A stretch of 64,000 bases of DNA from Oceanobacillus halophilus (GTDB taxonomy: Bacteria > Bacillota > Bacilli > Bacillales > Amphibacillaceae), in the NCBI RefSeq assembly GCF_003628505.1, contig NZ_RBZP01000017.1, forward strand, positions 1 through 64,000. Direction: 5' to 3'. Below are positions 51,659 to 61,119 of this stretch, one piece after another. Position 1 is the first letter of the stretch; each line of letters opens with the position of its first letter. The notes below the pieces were generated by a model that was not told the origin of the DNA, searched no databases, and worked only from the letters and a program-made list of their open reading frames with translations. Position numbers and translations under genes: made by a program.

Positions 51659-54600
51659 AATCCTCATTTTCCTTATCTCTATTTTGTTTATCCTTCTTAT
51701 CGTTCTTTTTTTCGTTATTTGAGTTATCTTTGTTGCTATCGTCTTTATCTTTTTTTTGGTCCTTGTTGTCCTGATTTCTTTGTTCTTCGTTTTGATTTGC
51801 ATTTGTTTCTTCCGTTTTTTCTTCATCTTTTTTCTCAGAGTCGGATTCAGACGCTTGTCCAATTATCACTTCATTTGAAGCAGTCGATTCTAAACCGAAA
51901 TAATCGACTGCTTTAACGTAATAGATTGCGTGACTATCCCCAACAGGGAATGTTGTATCTGTTGTATTTCCAACTAGCTTAAAATCTCCACCAGGCTCTG
52001 CTGCACGATATACACGATATCCGACAACGTCTTTCGTACTAGGTTTATCCCAAGTTAAATTTCCACCTGTTTTCTTAGCCGAGCCTGGAGCACCTGGGGC
52101 TTTACCATCATTTTCAATAGATATGGATCCTACTGAGCCATTAGGTGCTCCAATTCTTTGCCATTTATCAGCTTCAGATCTTGGGTATAGCATTGCAACA
52201 TTATCATAATTATTACGCTTCAACCAATCAGGATTAAACATTAGTCCATCACCCATAGTAAATTCATCAGGTGTTTCAGAACCAGCCGGTACTGGCTTTC
52301 CATCAATAATGACTTGATCTCCATCAATCAAACTGTCGTCTTCTTTAGTTGGAACGAATTTCGCGTTAAAAATATCTGATTTGATTAATCCTGCTTCTTT
52401 ACATAAATCAGAAGGTAATAAACCGGAAGTACTGCAATAGCTTCGTGAAACAATAGCATCTGGTGTTTTAAAGTTTTCTGAAGGTGCGAGTAGTTCAGGT
52501 TTAATGTCAGTAGCTTTGTTAATCAGTTCAGCCCAAAGTTTAATATTCCGTTGACTGTAGCTCAATCCTTTATAATGAGCATAAATGGAATCCTGGTATT
52601 CATAACCCATCCAAGTTCCAAATGTGACATTTGGATTTGTTGCAATGAACCAAGCATCTCCATATTCTTGAGAAGTACCAGTCTTTCCTGCCCAATCTAT
52701 GCCACGATGTTTTAATTGTGAATTGAGGTAGCCTGCTGTTCCTCTTGATATAACATCTCGCATCATATCGACAGTTAAATAGGTTGTTTGTGGTGAAAAT
52801 ACTTCCACAGGTTCAGGTTCATGTTCATATACCACTTCACCATCTGCAGTAGTTATTTTTTCAATCCAATAAGCATCTGCAAATTTACCATTATTACCAA
52901 AAGTGGAGTAGGCATTTACAGTTTCTTCCACTGTGATTCCAAAGTCTGATGCACCGAGAGCAAGTGATGGCTGGTGATGATCTCCTTCGCTTAATGAAGT
53001 TATTCCCATTTTTTCCAGATATTGTGCTGGATCTTGGTTAATAATTTTCATATAAGTTACTGCTGCCGGTATATTATAAGAACTTGCTAATGCCTGTCGA
53101 GCAGAAACTAATCCATGTGTTCCACCGCCATAGTTTTTTGGTGACCATGGTTTGCCTCCTGGGTTTGGAATAGTAATATTAAAGTCAGGTAGTGGTGAAC
53201 CTGGTTGCACTTCTCCTAATTCCATTGCAGGCGCATATACGACCAATGGTTTGGAAGTACTACCAATCTGTCTTTTCGCATTGGTTGCATAGTTTAGTTG
53301 GTCTTCCTCACTGTATTTACGGCTACCTAAAAAGCTAATCACTCTTCCAGTGCTATTTTCGATTAGTATACCACCGGCTTGGACATACTGTTTCAGTAAT
53401 TGATCACCATCAGGAAATTCAACAACAGTTTCTGTATCATGACCATAGTACTCATAGTTTTTTGCTACTTCCTGGAAGGCATCATAGATTTCTTTATCTA
53501 TGGTAGAATGAATTTTAAAACCATTTGATTGTAAAGCTTGTTGAGCTAGTGAACTATATTTAGCTTTTAAGTCTTCATCTTCTGTCAAATCTTCTAATGT
53601 ATAACCATCTTCATCTGCTAGGGTTTTAATTAGAATTTTTTTAGCTCGTTCTTGAATTTCTGTAGTTAAGAGTGGGTACTCTTCGTGTGGTGATTCCTTT
53701 TTATCAATAAAATCTGCTACAATGTCATAGTTTAACGCTTCTTCATACTCTTCTTCTGTAATGTATTCCATATCTAGCATTCGATTTAATACGGTCTGCA
53801 TACGTTTAAGGCCAGGCTCTAATCCTTCTTCGGATTTCTTGCCACCTGTATTCTTAAAAGGTGTATAATAGGATGGACTTTGTGGCAATCCGGCCAGATA
53901 TGCTGCTTGAGCTAAATTCACTTCGTCAGCATTTATACCAAAGATTCCTTGTGCTGCTGTTTGAATTCCAGCAATATTTCCACCAGATGAATTACGACCA
54001 TATGGCACAATATTTAAGTAGGCCTCTAAGATTTCGTCTTTTTCAAAGAAACGTTCTAAACGCATCGCCAGTAACATCTCTTTTGCTTTACGCTCAAATG
54101 AGACTTCGTTAGTTAGAATCTGGTTTTTAATCAATTGCTGTGTTAATGTACTACCACCGCTCTGGGTGCTAGCCCCCGTTACTTCTTGAAAAAGCGCACG
54201 AAATACGGCTTTGGGTACAATACCTTTATGCTCTTCAAAGTACTCATCCTCCGTTGCCACTACAGCTTGGATTAATGTTGGGGAAATCTCATCAAGTGAT
54301 GTTTCTTCACGATATAATTCTGCATTTACGTCACCAATATATATATTATCAGCAAAATATAATTTCGACGTTTCCTCATAATTGTAGATATCTTTTTCCA
54401 TATCTGCATAGCTTCGTATCTCTTCATCATCGACAAGCGAGGCAAAATAGCCAGCTCCTAATCCGCCAATAAAGAAAGCAGCAACAAATCCAATCATTAG
54501 GAAAAATAATATAACATTCCAAACCACATCGTATGTAATCCGTGATGATGATTGCATTTTTCCCGATTTCCAGATGGAAGTTGCTTTTTGTGTAAATGTA

Positions 54601-54671
54601 TAATTACGAAACGTATTCCAAAAACTCTTTGTTCTCTCGTTGAAACGGTGGAACATTTGTTTTAGTTTCAT
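51657..54671 (-). CDS. Class A penicillin-binding protein with C-terminal FN3 domain
   Basis: About 1004 residues. A cytoplasmic start and one membrane helix (VILFFLMIGFVAAFFIGGLGAGYFA near 48-72) are followed by a GT51 glycosyltransferase (VVATEDEYFEEHKG with the catalytic Glu, GGSTLTQQLIKNQ, VPYGRNSSGGNIAGIQTAA) and a transpeptidase with SxxK in GSTSKPLV, SYN in ASSYNIPAA and KTGTSQ. A fibronectin type III domain (about 830-915) and an Asp/Glu/Lys/Asn/Gln-rich tail end the protein. It polymerises and crosslinks peptidoglycan. GGGGGG before ATG 54671. It occupies the place of acsA in B. subtilis. Confidence 0.9.
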   Translation of the reverse strand: MKLKQMFHRFNERTKSFWNTFRNYTFTQKATSIWKSGKMQSSSRITYDVVWNVILFFLMIGFVAAFFIGGLGAGYFASLVDDEEIRSYADMEKDIYNYEETSKLYFADNIYIGDVNAELYREETSLDEISPTLIQAVVATEDEYFEEHKGIVPKAVFRALFQEVTGASTQSGGSTLTQQLIKNQILTNEVSFERKAKEMLLAMRLERFFEKDEILEAYLNIVPYGRNSSGGNIAGIQTAAQGIFGINADEVNLAQAAYLAGLPQSPSYYTPFKNTGGKKSEEGLEPGLKRMQTVLNRMLDMEYITEEEYEEALNYDIVADFIDKKESPHEEYPLLTTEIQERAKKILIKTLADEDGYTLEDLTEDEDLKAKYSSLAQQALQSNGFKIHSTIDKEIYDAFQEVAKNYEYYGHDTETVVEFPDGDQLLKQYVQAGGILIENSTGRVISFLGSRKYSEEDQLNYATNAKRQIGSTSKPLVVYAPAMELGEVQPGSPLPDFNITIPNPGGKPWSPKNYGGGTHGLVSARQALASSYNIPAAVTYMKIINQDPAQYLEKMGITSLSEGDHHQPSLALGASDFGITVEETVNAYSTFGNNGKFADAYWIEKITTADGEVVYEHEPEPVEVFSPQTTYLTVDMMRDVISRGTAGYLNSQLKHRGIDWAGKTGTSQEYGDAWFIATNPNVTFGTWMGYEYQDSIYAHYKGLSYSQRNIKLWAELINKATDIKPELLAPSENFKTPDAIVSRSYCSTSGLLPSDLCKEAGLIKSDIFNAKFVPTKEDDSLIDGDQVIIDGKPVPAGSETPDEFTMGDGLMFNPDWLKRNNYDNVAMLYPRSEADKWQRIGAPNGSVGSISIENDGKAPGAPGSAKKTGGNLTWDKPSTKDVVGYRVYRAAEPGGDFKLVGNTTDTTFPVGDSHAIYYVKAVDYFGLESTASNEVIIGQASESDSEKKDEEKTEETNANQNEEQRNQDNKDQKKDKDDSNKDNSNNEKKNDKKDKQNRDKENED

Positions 54672-54733
54672 TTGAAAACCCCCCAAAATTCATCTATAAT
54701 TATAGCATAAGTATGTTTTTAGGGGTATGTTTA

Positions 54734-55039
54734 TTTCAAATTAGTTGCATTTATGATATAAATGTGGTAACAATAAATAATAACTATTTGAAACAGTGAA
54801 CGGCAACGAAGGAACGAAGTAGTCTTGCAATTCCCTATCTTAGAGAGCTAGTGGCTGGTGAAAACTAGTATATATTTGCGGATGAATTACATTCTGGAGC
54901 TATTTCCTATTGGTATCTATTACTCAATTGGAACGGTGGAGACATCGTTAACAAATCCCAAGTGGCATAGTATATGCAACAAGGGTGGTACCGCGTGATT
55001 AAACTCGTCCCTTTTTTATTAGGGATGGGTTTTTTTATT
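54734..55039 (+). promoter_or_regulatory. Tyrosine T-box riboswitch and promoter upstream of tyrS
   Basis: A promoter TTTCAA-17-TATAAA (54734-54762) leads into a T-box leader. AGAGAG at 54843 and GGTGAAAACTAG mark Stem I. The specifier TAC (tyrosine) is at 54888-54890 in GAATTACATT. The T-box core AAGGGTGGTACCGCG is at 54981-54995, and the terminator arm CTCGTCCCT / AGGGATGGG with a T run ends near 55039. Uncharged tRNA-Tyr should pair with TAC and the TGGTACC bulge to allow readthrough. Confidence 0.93.
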
Positions 55040-55118
55040 TGCCGTTTAGAATCAATCACTGAAAAGAATAAAGTTAACAAAGCGATTAAGATTAGTTTAT
55101 AGATGGAGAGTGAATAAA

Positions 55119-56390
55119 GTGGATATTATACAGGACCTGGAAAAACGTGGACTAATTCAGCAGACTACAGATGAAGAAGGTTTGAAAAATCATTTAAGGA
55201 ACAATCAAGTTACATTGTATTGTGGATTTGATCCGACAGCAGACAGCTTACACATTGGACATTTAGTGCCACTTATCATGCTAAAACGATTTCAAAAGGC
55301 TGGACACAAACCAATTGCTTTAGTTGGTGGGGGAACAGGGATGATTGGTGACCCGAGTGGTCGTTCTACGGAAAGATCATTAAATACGACTGAGGTTGTA
55401 AAAGGGTATAGTGAAGCACTTAGACGACAGTTTAACAAGATTCTGGAAGTAGAAGAAAATGAAAACTCTGTTGTAGTAAGAAACAATTATGAATGGTTAG
55501 GACAAATGACGGTTATTGATTTTCTAAGGGATGCAGGAAAACATTTTGGTATTAATTATATGCTGGCAAAAGAGTCGGTATCTGCCCGAATAGAAAATGG
55601 TATTTCTTTTACAGAGTTTAGTTACATGATATTGCAATCTCTAGATTTCATGAAACTATATGAAGAGGAAGATTGCACATTACAAATTGGCGGAAGTGAT
55701 CAGTGGGGAAACATTACAGCAGGTATGGAACTCATTCGCCGTTCCAGAGAAAATCAGGATGAAGATATCAAAGTTTATGGTTTGACTGTTCCATTGATTA
55801 CTAAAGCAGATGGTACAAAATTTGGTAAAACAGCTGGTGGGGCTATCTGGTTAGATCCTGAAAAAACGACTCCATACGAGTTTTATCAATTCTGGATAAA
55901 TACTGATGATCGTGACGTTATCAAATTCATCAAATACTTTACATTTTTAGATGAAAATGAAATTGCTGAATTAGAAGAAGAAGTAGAAAAACGACCGGAA
56001 AATCGTACCGCTCAAAAACGATTAGCTGAAGAGATGACCAAAATGGTTCATGATGAACAGGCGCTAGAACAAGCACAGAAGATTTCTCGAGCGTTGTTTA
56101 GTGGATCACTTAAACAATTATCAGGAAGCGATATTGGGCAAGGTTTTAAAGATGTACCAACCTATGAGACAGCTAAAGAAGAAATTGGATTGGTAGATTT
56201 ACTAGTAAATGCAAAAATCTCATCTTCTAAAAGACAAGCAAGAGAAGATATCAAAAATGGAGCTATCTATATAAACGGAGAAAGAGAGCAAGAAATTAAT
56301 TACACGATAGGTGCTGATGATCGTATAGAGGATAGGTTTACTATTATCCGTCGTGGTAAGAAGAAGTACTTTTTGATTGATTTTCAATAA
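55119..56390 (+). CDS. tyrS: Tyrosyl-tRNA synthetase
   Basis: About 423 residues, class I. The nucleotide-binding HIGH motif occurs as HIGH in FDPTADSLHIGHLVPL near 36-51 and KMSKS as KFGKT in ADGTKFGKTAGG near 228. IGGSDQWGNITAG near 190 is the tyrosine pocket. A C-terminal S4 domain begins at SSKRQAREDIKNGAIYI near 370. I use GTG 55119, eight bases after GGAGAG; a GTG at 55110 overlaps that site. Expression is controlled by the T-box. Confidence 0.96.
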   Translation: MDIIQDLEKRGLIQQTTDEEGLKNHLRNNQVTLYCGFDPTADSLHIGHLVPLIMLKRFQKAGHKPIALVGGGTGMIGDPSGRSTERSLNTTEVVKGYSEALRRQFNKILEVEENENSVVVRNNYEWLGQMTVIDFLRDAGKHFGINYMLAKESVSARIENGISFTEFSYMILQSLDFMKLYEEEDCTLQIGGSDQWGNITAGMELIRRSRENQDEDIKVYGLTVPLITKADGTKFGKTAGGAIWLDPEKTTPYEFYQFWINTDDRDVIKFIKYFTFLDENEIAELEEEVEKRPENRTAQKRLAEEMTKMVHDEQALEQAQKISRALFSGSLKQLSGSDIGQGFKDVPTYETAKEEIGLVDLLVNAKISSSKRQAREDIKNGAIYINGEREQEINYTIGADDRIEDRFTIIRRGKKKYFLIDFQ

Positions 56391-56399
56391 ATGTTTTAG

Positions 56400-56437
56400 A
56401 AAAGTTCCTAGTGAAATTATTTACTAGGAACTTTTTT
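56400..56437 (+). terminator. Terminator after tyrS
   Basis: AAAAGTTCCTAGT and ACTAGGAACTTTT pair around a 10-base loop, followed by TT. Confidence 0.9.
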
Positions 56438-56560
56438 GTGACTCCAAAGTTTATTTATTAGAGTAGAAGTATGAAATCATAAAGGTGTAGGACCATGTTG
56501 CTATAAAAAAATTCAATTAGAATAATGGGGTACAAGAGCGCATAATAGAATGGGAAAAGC

Positions 56561-56594
56561 AAAACCCCCTTAATCTAAAGATTAAGGGGGTTTT
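56561..56594 (-). terminator. Terminator after rpsD
   Basis: AAAACCCCCTTAATC and GATTAAGGGGGTTTT form a perfect stem around TAAA. The rpsD stop is a few bases away, and symmetrical runs make it usable both ways. Confidence 0.9.
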
Positions 56595-56604
56595 AATGAA
56601 GCTA

Positions 56605-57207
56605 TTAACGAGAGTAGAACTCAACGATAAGCGCTTCGTTAATTTCAGCTGGAAGTTCAGAACGCTCAGGGTAACGAGAGTAAGTACCTTCTAACTTATC
56701 AGCATCGAAAGTTAAATACTCAGGTACGAATGTACTTACTTCAATCGCTTCTTTAACAATATCAAGTTTTTGAGATCTCTCACGTAAACCAATAACTTGA
56801 CCTGGTTTAACAGCGTATGATGGGATATCAACACGACTTCCATCAACAGTGATATGACCGTGGTTTACTAGCTGACGTGCTTGTCTGCGAGTACGAGCAA
56901 GGCCAAGACGGTAAACTAGGTTATCAAGGCGTGATTCAAGTAAAATCATGAAGTTTTCACCATGAATACCTTTCATTTTACCAGCTTTGTCGAATAGGTT
57001 ACGGAATTGACGTTCGTTTAATCCGTACATAAAGCGTAGTTTTTGCTTTTCTTGCATTTGCAAGCCGTATTCTGAGATTTTTTTGCGTTGGTTTGGTCCG
57101 TGTTGACCAGGAGCGTAAGGACGTTTATCCAATTCCTTACCAGTTCCAGTTAATGAAATTCCAAGACGGCGGGATTTCTTCCATACCGATCCAGTATAAC
57201 GAGACAT
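56605..57207 (-). CDS. rpsD: 30S ribosomal protein S4
   Basis: A 200-residue primary 16S-rRNA-binding protein. [18 protein letters not shown] opens the protein, and the S4 RNA-binding domain (about 92-155) contains [30 protein letters not shown] in parts and [28 protein letters not shown] before the ATG. As in B. subtilis, rpsD is a single gene away from the main ribosomal clusters, behind a long leader through which S4 represses its own translation. Confidence 0.98.
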   Translation of the reverse strand: MSRYTGSVWKKSRRLGISLTGTGKELDKRPYAPGQHGPNQRKKISEYGLQMQEKQKLRFMYGLNERQFRNLFDKAGKMKGIHGENFMILLESRLDNLVYRLGLARTRRQARQLVNHGHITVDGSRVDIPSYAVKPGQVIGLRERSQKLDIVKEAIEVSTFVPEYLTFDADKLEGTYSRYPERSELPAEINEALIVEFYSR

Positions 57208-57400
57208 ATAATATGTCCTCCTTTATTTGTTTTATTTGCATAAAATAAAACGAGCGTGTCCCTTACGTTGTCCATTTTGTTTTCATGTACCATCGCTCTG
57301 GCAGCAGAGAGTTACACGATACACCTCTAGGCTAGGGCCTTGAGAGGAACAAAATGGGAGCAAGCGTCAGAACACAATAGGCTACCTATTATTTTACACA
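57208..57400 (-). ncRNA. Ribosomal protein S4 leader RNA (autoregulatory)
   Basis: About 190 bases of untranslated leader on the minus strand between a strong promoter and rpsD. It is highly structured: CCTCTCAAGGCCCTAGCCTAGAGG folds as one arm in pieces, and CTCTCTGCTGCCAGAGCGATGG follows as a second. A CATTTTGTTC / GAACAAAATG-type dyad frames the region. Position and size fit the Firmicute S4 leader; the fold is inferred. Confidence 0.6.
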
Positions 57401-57406
57401 AAAACA

Positions 57407-57435
57407 AGTATATAATTTTTATAGGTGTATGTCAA
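57407..57435 (-). promoter_or_regulatory. Sigma-A promoter of rpsD
   Basis: On the minus strand TTGACA (57430-57435), 17 bases, TATACT (57407-57412). Near-ideal. Confidence 0.85.
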
Positions 57436-57613
57436 TAAAAATTGTAACTTTTCATTTACGCATAGGAAAATAGAACTACATACGGTATAATTAAAGATAT
57501 AACAAGGCGTATGAACCCCTTAGCAACAACAGGTTATGTCCAATGGAGAAATAATCTGTATATGTATACGTGTCTCTTAGCAAAAAAACTATGATCACAG
57601 ATAGGTGATGACA
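57436..57613 (+). other. Upstream region of dgcP
   Basis: A TATAAT box at 57486-57491 lacks a convincing -35. CCCCTTAGCAA and CTCTTAGCAAA (57516 and 57574) form a short direct repeat CTTAGCAA. No c-di-GMP riboswitch is visible. Confidence 0.35.
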
Positions 57614-59413
57614 ATGGTTGAGTTTAAAATAAATATAGAACAAATATATTTTCGTTTGTTAGCAGAGTTTGTGAATTTTCCCTCTGATCCTGAATACATA
57701 CTTGGTAAAATGACAAAACAGATAAAAGACAAATATAATGCTAATCTAGTTGCATTATATATACATAACGAATATGATCAAGATTATCACTTGAGTTCAT
57801 ATGCATCTATAAACGATAGCTTCTTACCTGAGAAAATAATCTCTAAGAAAGGTAATCATAACAAAAACTTAATATTTCATCAATTTCCATACGGGCATCA
57901 TTTAAAAGTGTATCCATTACATTTTCATAACACCTGTAGTGCAATGCTAGTTATTGCAACGGAAATTCTTATTTCTGAGGAACTATATATAATAGAAGAA
58001 ACGGAAAAATTTTTAGGGAATATAACTCGTATACACGAAGAAAGAACAAATAATAATAACCATAAGTTTTTGTTAGATTTAAGTACAAAACTCTTTTCTG
58101 AAACTAATAAGTCAAGAATTTTAACCCAAATTATTCAAGATTTAAATATATTGTACCCGAATTTTACTTGTACTTTACTATTATCACAAGATAATGAGGA
58201 ATTTTCTTACCTGCCTGTGAAGACCATTGAATGTAATAGCACCAGTAACCTTAGCACGAAAACATTTATTACTGGTGAATGTCAACTTGCAGTCATGCCA
58301 AAGGAGCAAAAAGTTTATTTGTACGCCCCGCTAACTGGTAAACAGGGAATCTATGGTGTCTTACAAATTGTTACAGATAAGGTTATTCATTTTACTAAAA
58401 AACAGAAAGAATTTGTCAAGCAATTTTCTCAACTTGCTGGTACCGCATTAGAAAGAGCAACACTATATGAAAATTCCATGCATCAGGTAAACTCTCTTTC
58501 CTTAATAAATGATTTTGCACAAAAGTTAAATGCCAATCTAGAGGTACTGGAAATCATAAAATTGTTACGAGAAGAAATCATTCATATATGTCAACCAGCA
58601 GAGATTGGATTTGTTTTAACCGAAGATTCAAGAGAATTAAAGTTAATCGATCAAAGTACAATGTTTTTTAAAACGGTGGAAGGGAAGAGATTTGCAAAAC
58701 AAATTTATTTACAACTAAGTACTAATAGAGAATCGCTATTTAGTGGAAAGTATTCAGATGAAGCACTACCTTTTAATTCTGTGATGGCTATTCCTATCAA
58801 TCATTCATCTTATCGTCATGGTTTCACTATAATCTTACAGAATGATGAATATTCCTTTTCATTTGAGAGTTTTAAATTAATTGAAACGCTCATCCAGCAC
58901 GCAACACTTGCTCTATCCAATGCTTATTTAAAAGACGAATTACATAGATCTGTAATTACCGATTATTTAACTGGACTCTATTCTAGAAATTATCTAGAAA
59001 GCAAAATAAGGGAAGATATGAACCAAGGAGAAATGGGAGTGCTTCTTTTATTTGATATTGATGATTTCAAAAAAATTAATGATAAATATGGCCACCATGT
59101 TGGGGACGAGGTAATTAAACAGGTAGCAGAAGTTTTGTTATTTTATAGCGGAAGTAATGATGTTCCGGCAAGATGGGGTGGTGAGGAATTAGCTATATAC
59201 TTGCCAAATCGAACATTAGAAGAAAGCGAAAAAATTGCTGATTTAATCAGAAATGAAGTTGCAGCTGTAACAGAACCACATATTACCATGTCTTGCGGTA
59301 TTTCATCTTGGGTAAGGGGAGAGAAGCACTCAATCATTAATTTATTTATCCAAACTGATAAAGCGCTATATAAAGCTAAAAATAAAGGGAAAAATTGTGT
59401 AGTAAAAAACTAG
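57614..59413 (+). CDS. dgcP: GAF-GGDEF diguanylate cyclase DgcP
   Basis: About 599 residues, soluble. Two GAF-like sensor modules (about 10-150 and 165-290), a further GAF-like stretch (about 300-435) and a C-terminal GGDEF domain (about 440-598), with the active site in ARWGGEELAIY (GGEEL) near 523. The expected DIDDFKKINDKYGHHVGDEV near 483-500 is intact, so it should make c-di-GMP. No RxxD inhibitory site is at the usual place before the active loop. ATG 57614 follows AGGTGAT. It matches B. subtilis YtrP/DgcP next to rpsD. Confidence 0.9.
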   Translation: MVEFKINIEQIYFRLLAEFVNFPSDPEYILGKMTKQIKDKYNANLVALYIHNEYDQDYHLSSYASINDSFLPEKIISKKGNHNKNLIFHQFPYGHHLKVYPLHFHNTCSAMLVIATEILISEELYIIEETEKFLGNITRIHEERTNNNNHKFLLDLSTKLFSETNKSRILTQIIQDLNILYPNFTCTLLLSQDNEEFSYLPVKTIECNSTSNLSTKTFITGECQLAVMPKEQKVYLYAPLTGKQGIYGVLQIVTDKVIHFTKKQKEFVKQFSQLAGTALERATLYENSMHQVNSLSLINDFAQKLNANLEVLEIIKLLREEIIHICQPAEIGFVLTEDSRELKLIDQSTMFFKTVEGKRFAKQIYLQLSTNRESLFSGKYSDEALPFNSVMAIPINHSSYRHGFTIILQNDEYSFSFESFKLIETLIQHATLALSNAYLKDELHRSVITDYLTGLYSRNYLESKIREDMNQGEMGVLLLFDIDDFKKINDKYGHHVGDEVIKQVAEVLLFYSGSNDVPARWGGEELAIYLPNRTLEESEKIADLIRNEVAAVTEPHITMSCGISSWVRGEKHSIINLFIQTDKALYKAKNKGKNCVVKN

Positions 59414-59439
59414 CGGGTATGACTGACCTGCTAGTTTTT
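59408..59439. terminator. Terminator between dgcP and ytsP
   Basis: AACTAGCGGGT and ACCTGCTAGTT pair around a short loop, followed by TTT. It is bidirectional between convergent genes. Confidence 0.85.
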
Positions 59440-59478
59440 AGGTTTTGGTATGATCCATTTTTCTTATAAAACTAGATA

Positions 59479-59958
59479 TTATAAATAGTTCTTTAAAACT
59501 TCCACAAATTTCTCTAGATATTCTTGATCTGTTTCATCAAAACGGTTCTTTAATGGACTGTCAATATCTAGCACCCCGTAGATTTCATTGTTAGTGATTA
59601 TAGGAATAACAATTTCTGAATTGCTAGCACTATCACAGGCAATATGACCTGGAAAGGCATGTACATCAGCAATTCTTTGCGTTCTTCTTTCTTTTATTGC
59701 TGTACCACAAACACCTTTTCCATACCCGATACGTACACAGGCAGGTAAACCTTGAAAAGGTCCAAGTACTAGTTCTTCCTCTTTCCATAAATAAAAGCCA
59801 ATCCAATTAATATCTTGTAAAAATTGATTTAATAATGCTGAAGCATTTGATAAGTTGGCTATAGCATCTTTTTCATCTTCAATTAGTGCTTCTAGCTGTT
59901 TTAACGTGAGTTCGTAATCCTTTATTTTGCTTCCTGAATATATGCTCGTATCAAACAT
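59479..59958 (-). CDS. ytsP: Free methionine-(R)-sulfoxide reductase, GAF domain (YtsP)
   Basis: A 159-residue GAF-domain enzyme that reduces free methionine-R-sulfoxide. The three redox cysteines are at 74, 84 and 108 (LPACVRIG, KGVCGTA, HIACDS), spaced exactly as in E. coli fRMsr. NWIGFYLWKEEELVLGPFQG near 51-70 is typical. I use ATG 59958 with GGAAGAAG upstream; the longer frame to 60033 has no support. It diverges from yttP across a gap with palindromes. Confidence 0.9.
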   Translation of the reverse strand: MFDTSIYSGSKIKDYELTLKQLEALIEDEKDAIANLSNASALLNQFLQDINWIGFYLWKEEELVLGPFQGLPACVRIGYGKGVCGTAIKERRTQRIADVHAFPGHIACDSASNSEIVIPIITNNEIYGVLDIDSPLKNRFDETDQEYLEKFVEVLKNYL

Positions 59959-59990
59959 TTGCTTCTTCCTTTCTTTGGTTTGCGAGTAAA

Positions 59991-60048
59991 TTGTCGAACA
60001 AATTGACATGTATCTTAAAATTCGACAACTCACACGTTATTTGTCGAG
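59991..60048. promoter_or_regulatory. Candidate operator region between ytsP and yttP
   Basis: TTGTCGAA (59991-59998) and TTCGACAA (60021-60028) are an inverted pair with starts 30 bases apart, and a third half-site TTGTCGAG lies at 60041-60048. A TetR-family gene diverges from here, so autoregulation is plausible. Confidence 0.45.
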
Positions 60049-60107
60049 AAAAAATTGAAGGAATTAACCTTGAAATGTCGTAATCTTCTAGTAAGGAGTT
60101 GATCGAA

Positions 60108-60740
60108 ATGAAGAATAGTCCTTCCAAACAAAAAGTCATTAATGCTGCATCTGCATTGTTTTTTCAAAAAGGATTTCACGGAACTTCTGTACGGGATATT
60201 GCTGACCAGGCATCTGTTAATGTAGCATCCATCAGCTATTATTTTAATAGCAAACAAGGGCTTCTGGAGTATGCCGTGACCAATTATTATGAAGATTATT
60301 TAAAATCCATTGAAAGTACATTGAGACAATCGGAATTGTTAACTCCAATTGAAAAGTTGCAGGCGTTAATTTCAACAATTATACAGTATAAACAAAATAA
60401 CTTTCAATTAACTTGTTTTATCCAACGTGAACTCTCATTGGATTCTGTATTTGTACGTGAAATGACGGTAACCTATTTGGCAAAAGAAAATTTTTATATT
60501 CGAAAAACATTTTTTGATGCGGTTGGTTCTCAAGTGAAAAATGAGTATAAACAATATTTGCTAATGCAGTTAAAAGGTATGTTGGTTACACCATATATTT
60601 TGCATAACGATTGGAAAAACCAAGTGGTTGGGGAATACTCTCATCAAATTTTTGTGAAAAAGTATGTAAAGGTTATAAAAGATTGGATAGATTTTGCCGT
60701 TTTTGATGGTCTGGAGTTAGACAAAAAAGTAGCATATTGA
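60108..60740 (+). CDS. yttP: TetR-family regulator YttP
   Basis: A 210-residue TetR-type regulator. The HTH lies at about 8-50: KVINAASALFFQKGFHGTSV, then VRDIADQASVNVASISYYFNSKQGLLEY in two blocks. The C-terminal helical ligand domain includes FIQRELSLDSVFVREM near 105-120, typical of the YttP/DUF6265-like Bacillus group. ATG 60108 follows AAGGAG at nine bases. The natural ligand is unknown. Position next to ezrA matches B. subtilis. Confidence 0.88.
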   Translation: MKNSPSKQKVINAASALFFQKGFHGTSVRDIADQASVNVASISYYFNSKQGLLEYAVTNYYEDYLKSIESTLRQSELLTPIEKLQALISTIIQYKQNNFQLTCFIQRELSLDSVFVREMTVTYLAKENFYIRKTFFDAVGSQVKNEYKQYLLMQLKGMLVTPYILHNDWKNQVVGEYSHQIFVKKYVKVIKDWIDFAVFDGLELDKKVAY

Positions 60741-61119
60741 GAGCTAAATCAAATAATTCTAGAGGATACAACGATTATGTAACGGACATCTCCAATTCAA
60801 TTGAATCGTTGTTCCTGTTTCAACTCTCCTGTACCTTTCATACAATATCTGGTACAGGAGCTTTCAATGCCAAAATGTTACATATCCACTAGTACAGGTG
60901 TTCAAAATTTAGAAGTTATAAATTTAGCTGATTGTATACTTTTTAAAACACGCGTTAAAAAAGCATGACGAATATTGAATTTATTTGTATAATTTTAGCC
61001 ATAAATGACAATTCCATGGTATCATAGTTATATAATTTTCTAATTTTACATTTAGCGTGGAAAAATGTAACTTACACTTATAGAGTATCCTCTTGTTGAA
61101 ATTGGTTGGGAGGCTTTTT
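60741..61119. other. Gap between yttP and ezrA
   Basis: A strong hairpin CTCCTGTACC / GGTACAGGAG (60826-60860) probably ends yttP transcription, though the T run is short. A palindrome ATTCAATTGAAT lies at about 60794. AT-rich DNA with several TATAAT-like boxes near 61030 should hold the ezrA promoter. No gene seen. Confidence 0.5.

Noticed and set aside
57436-57613. Possible c-di-GMP riboswitch before the diguanylate cyclase gene
   Set aside because: The GEMM core features are not present; only a short CTTAGCAA direct repeat is seen.
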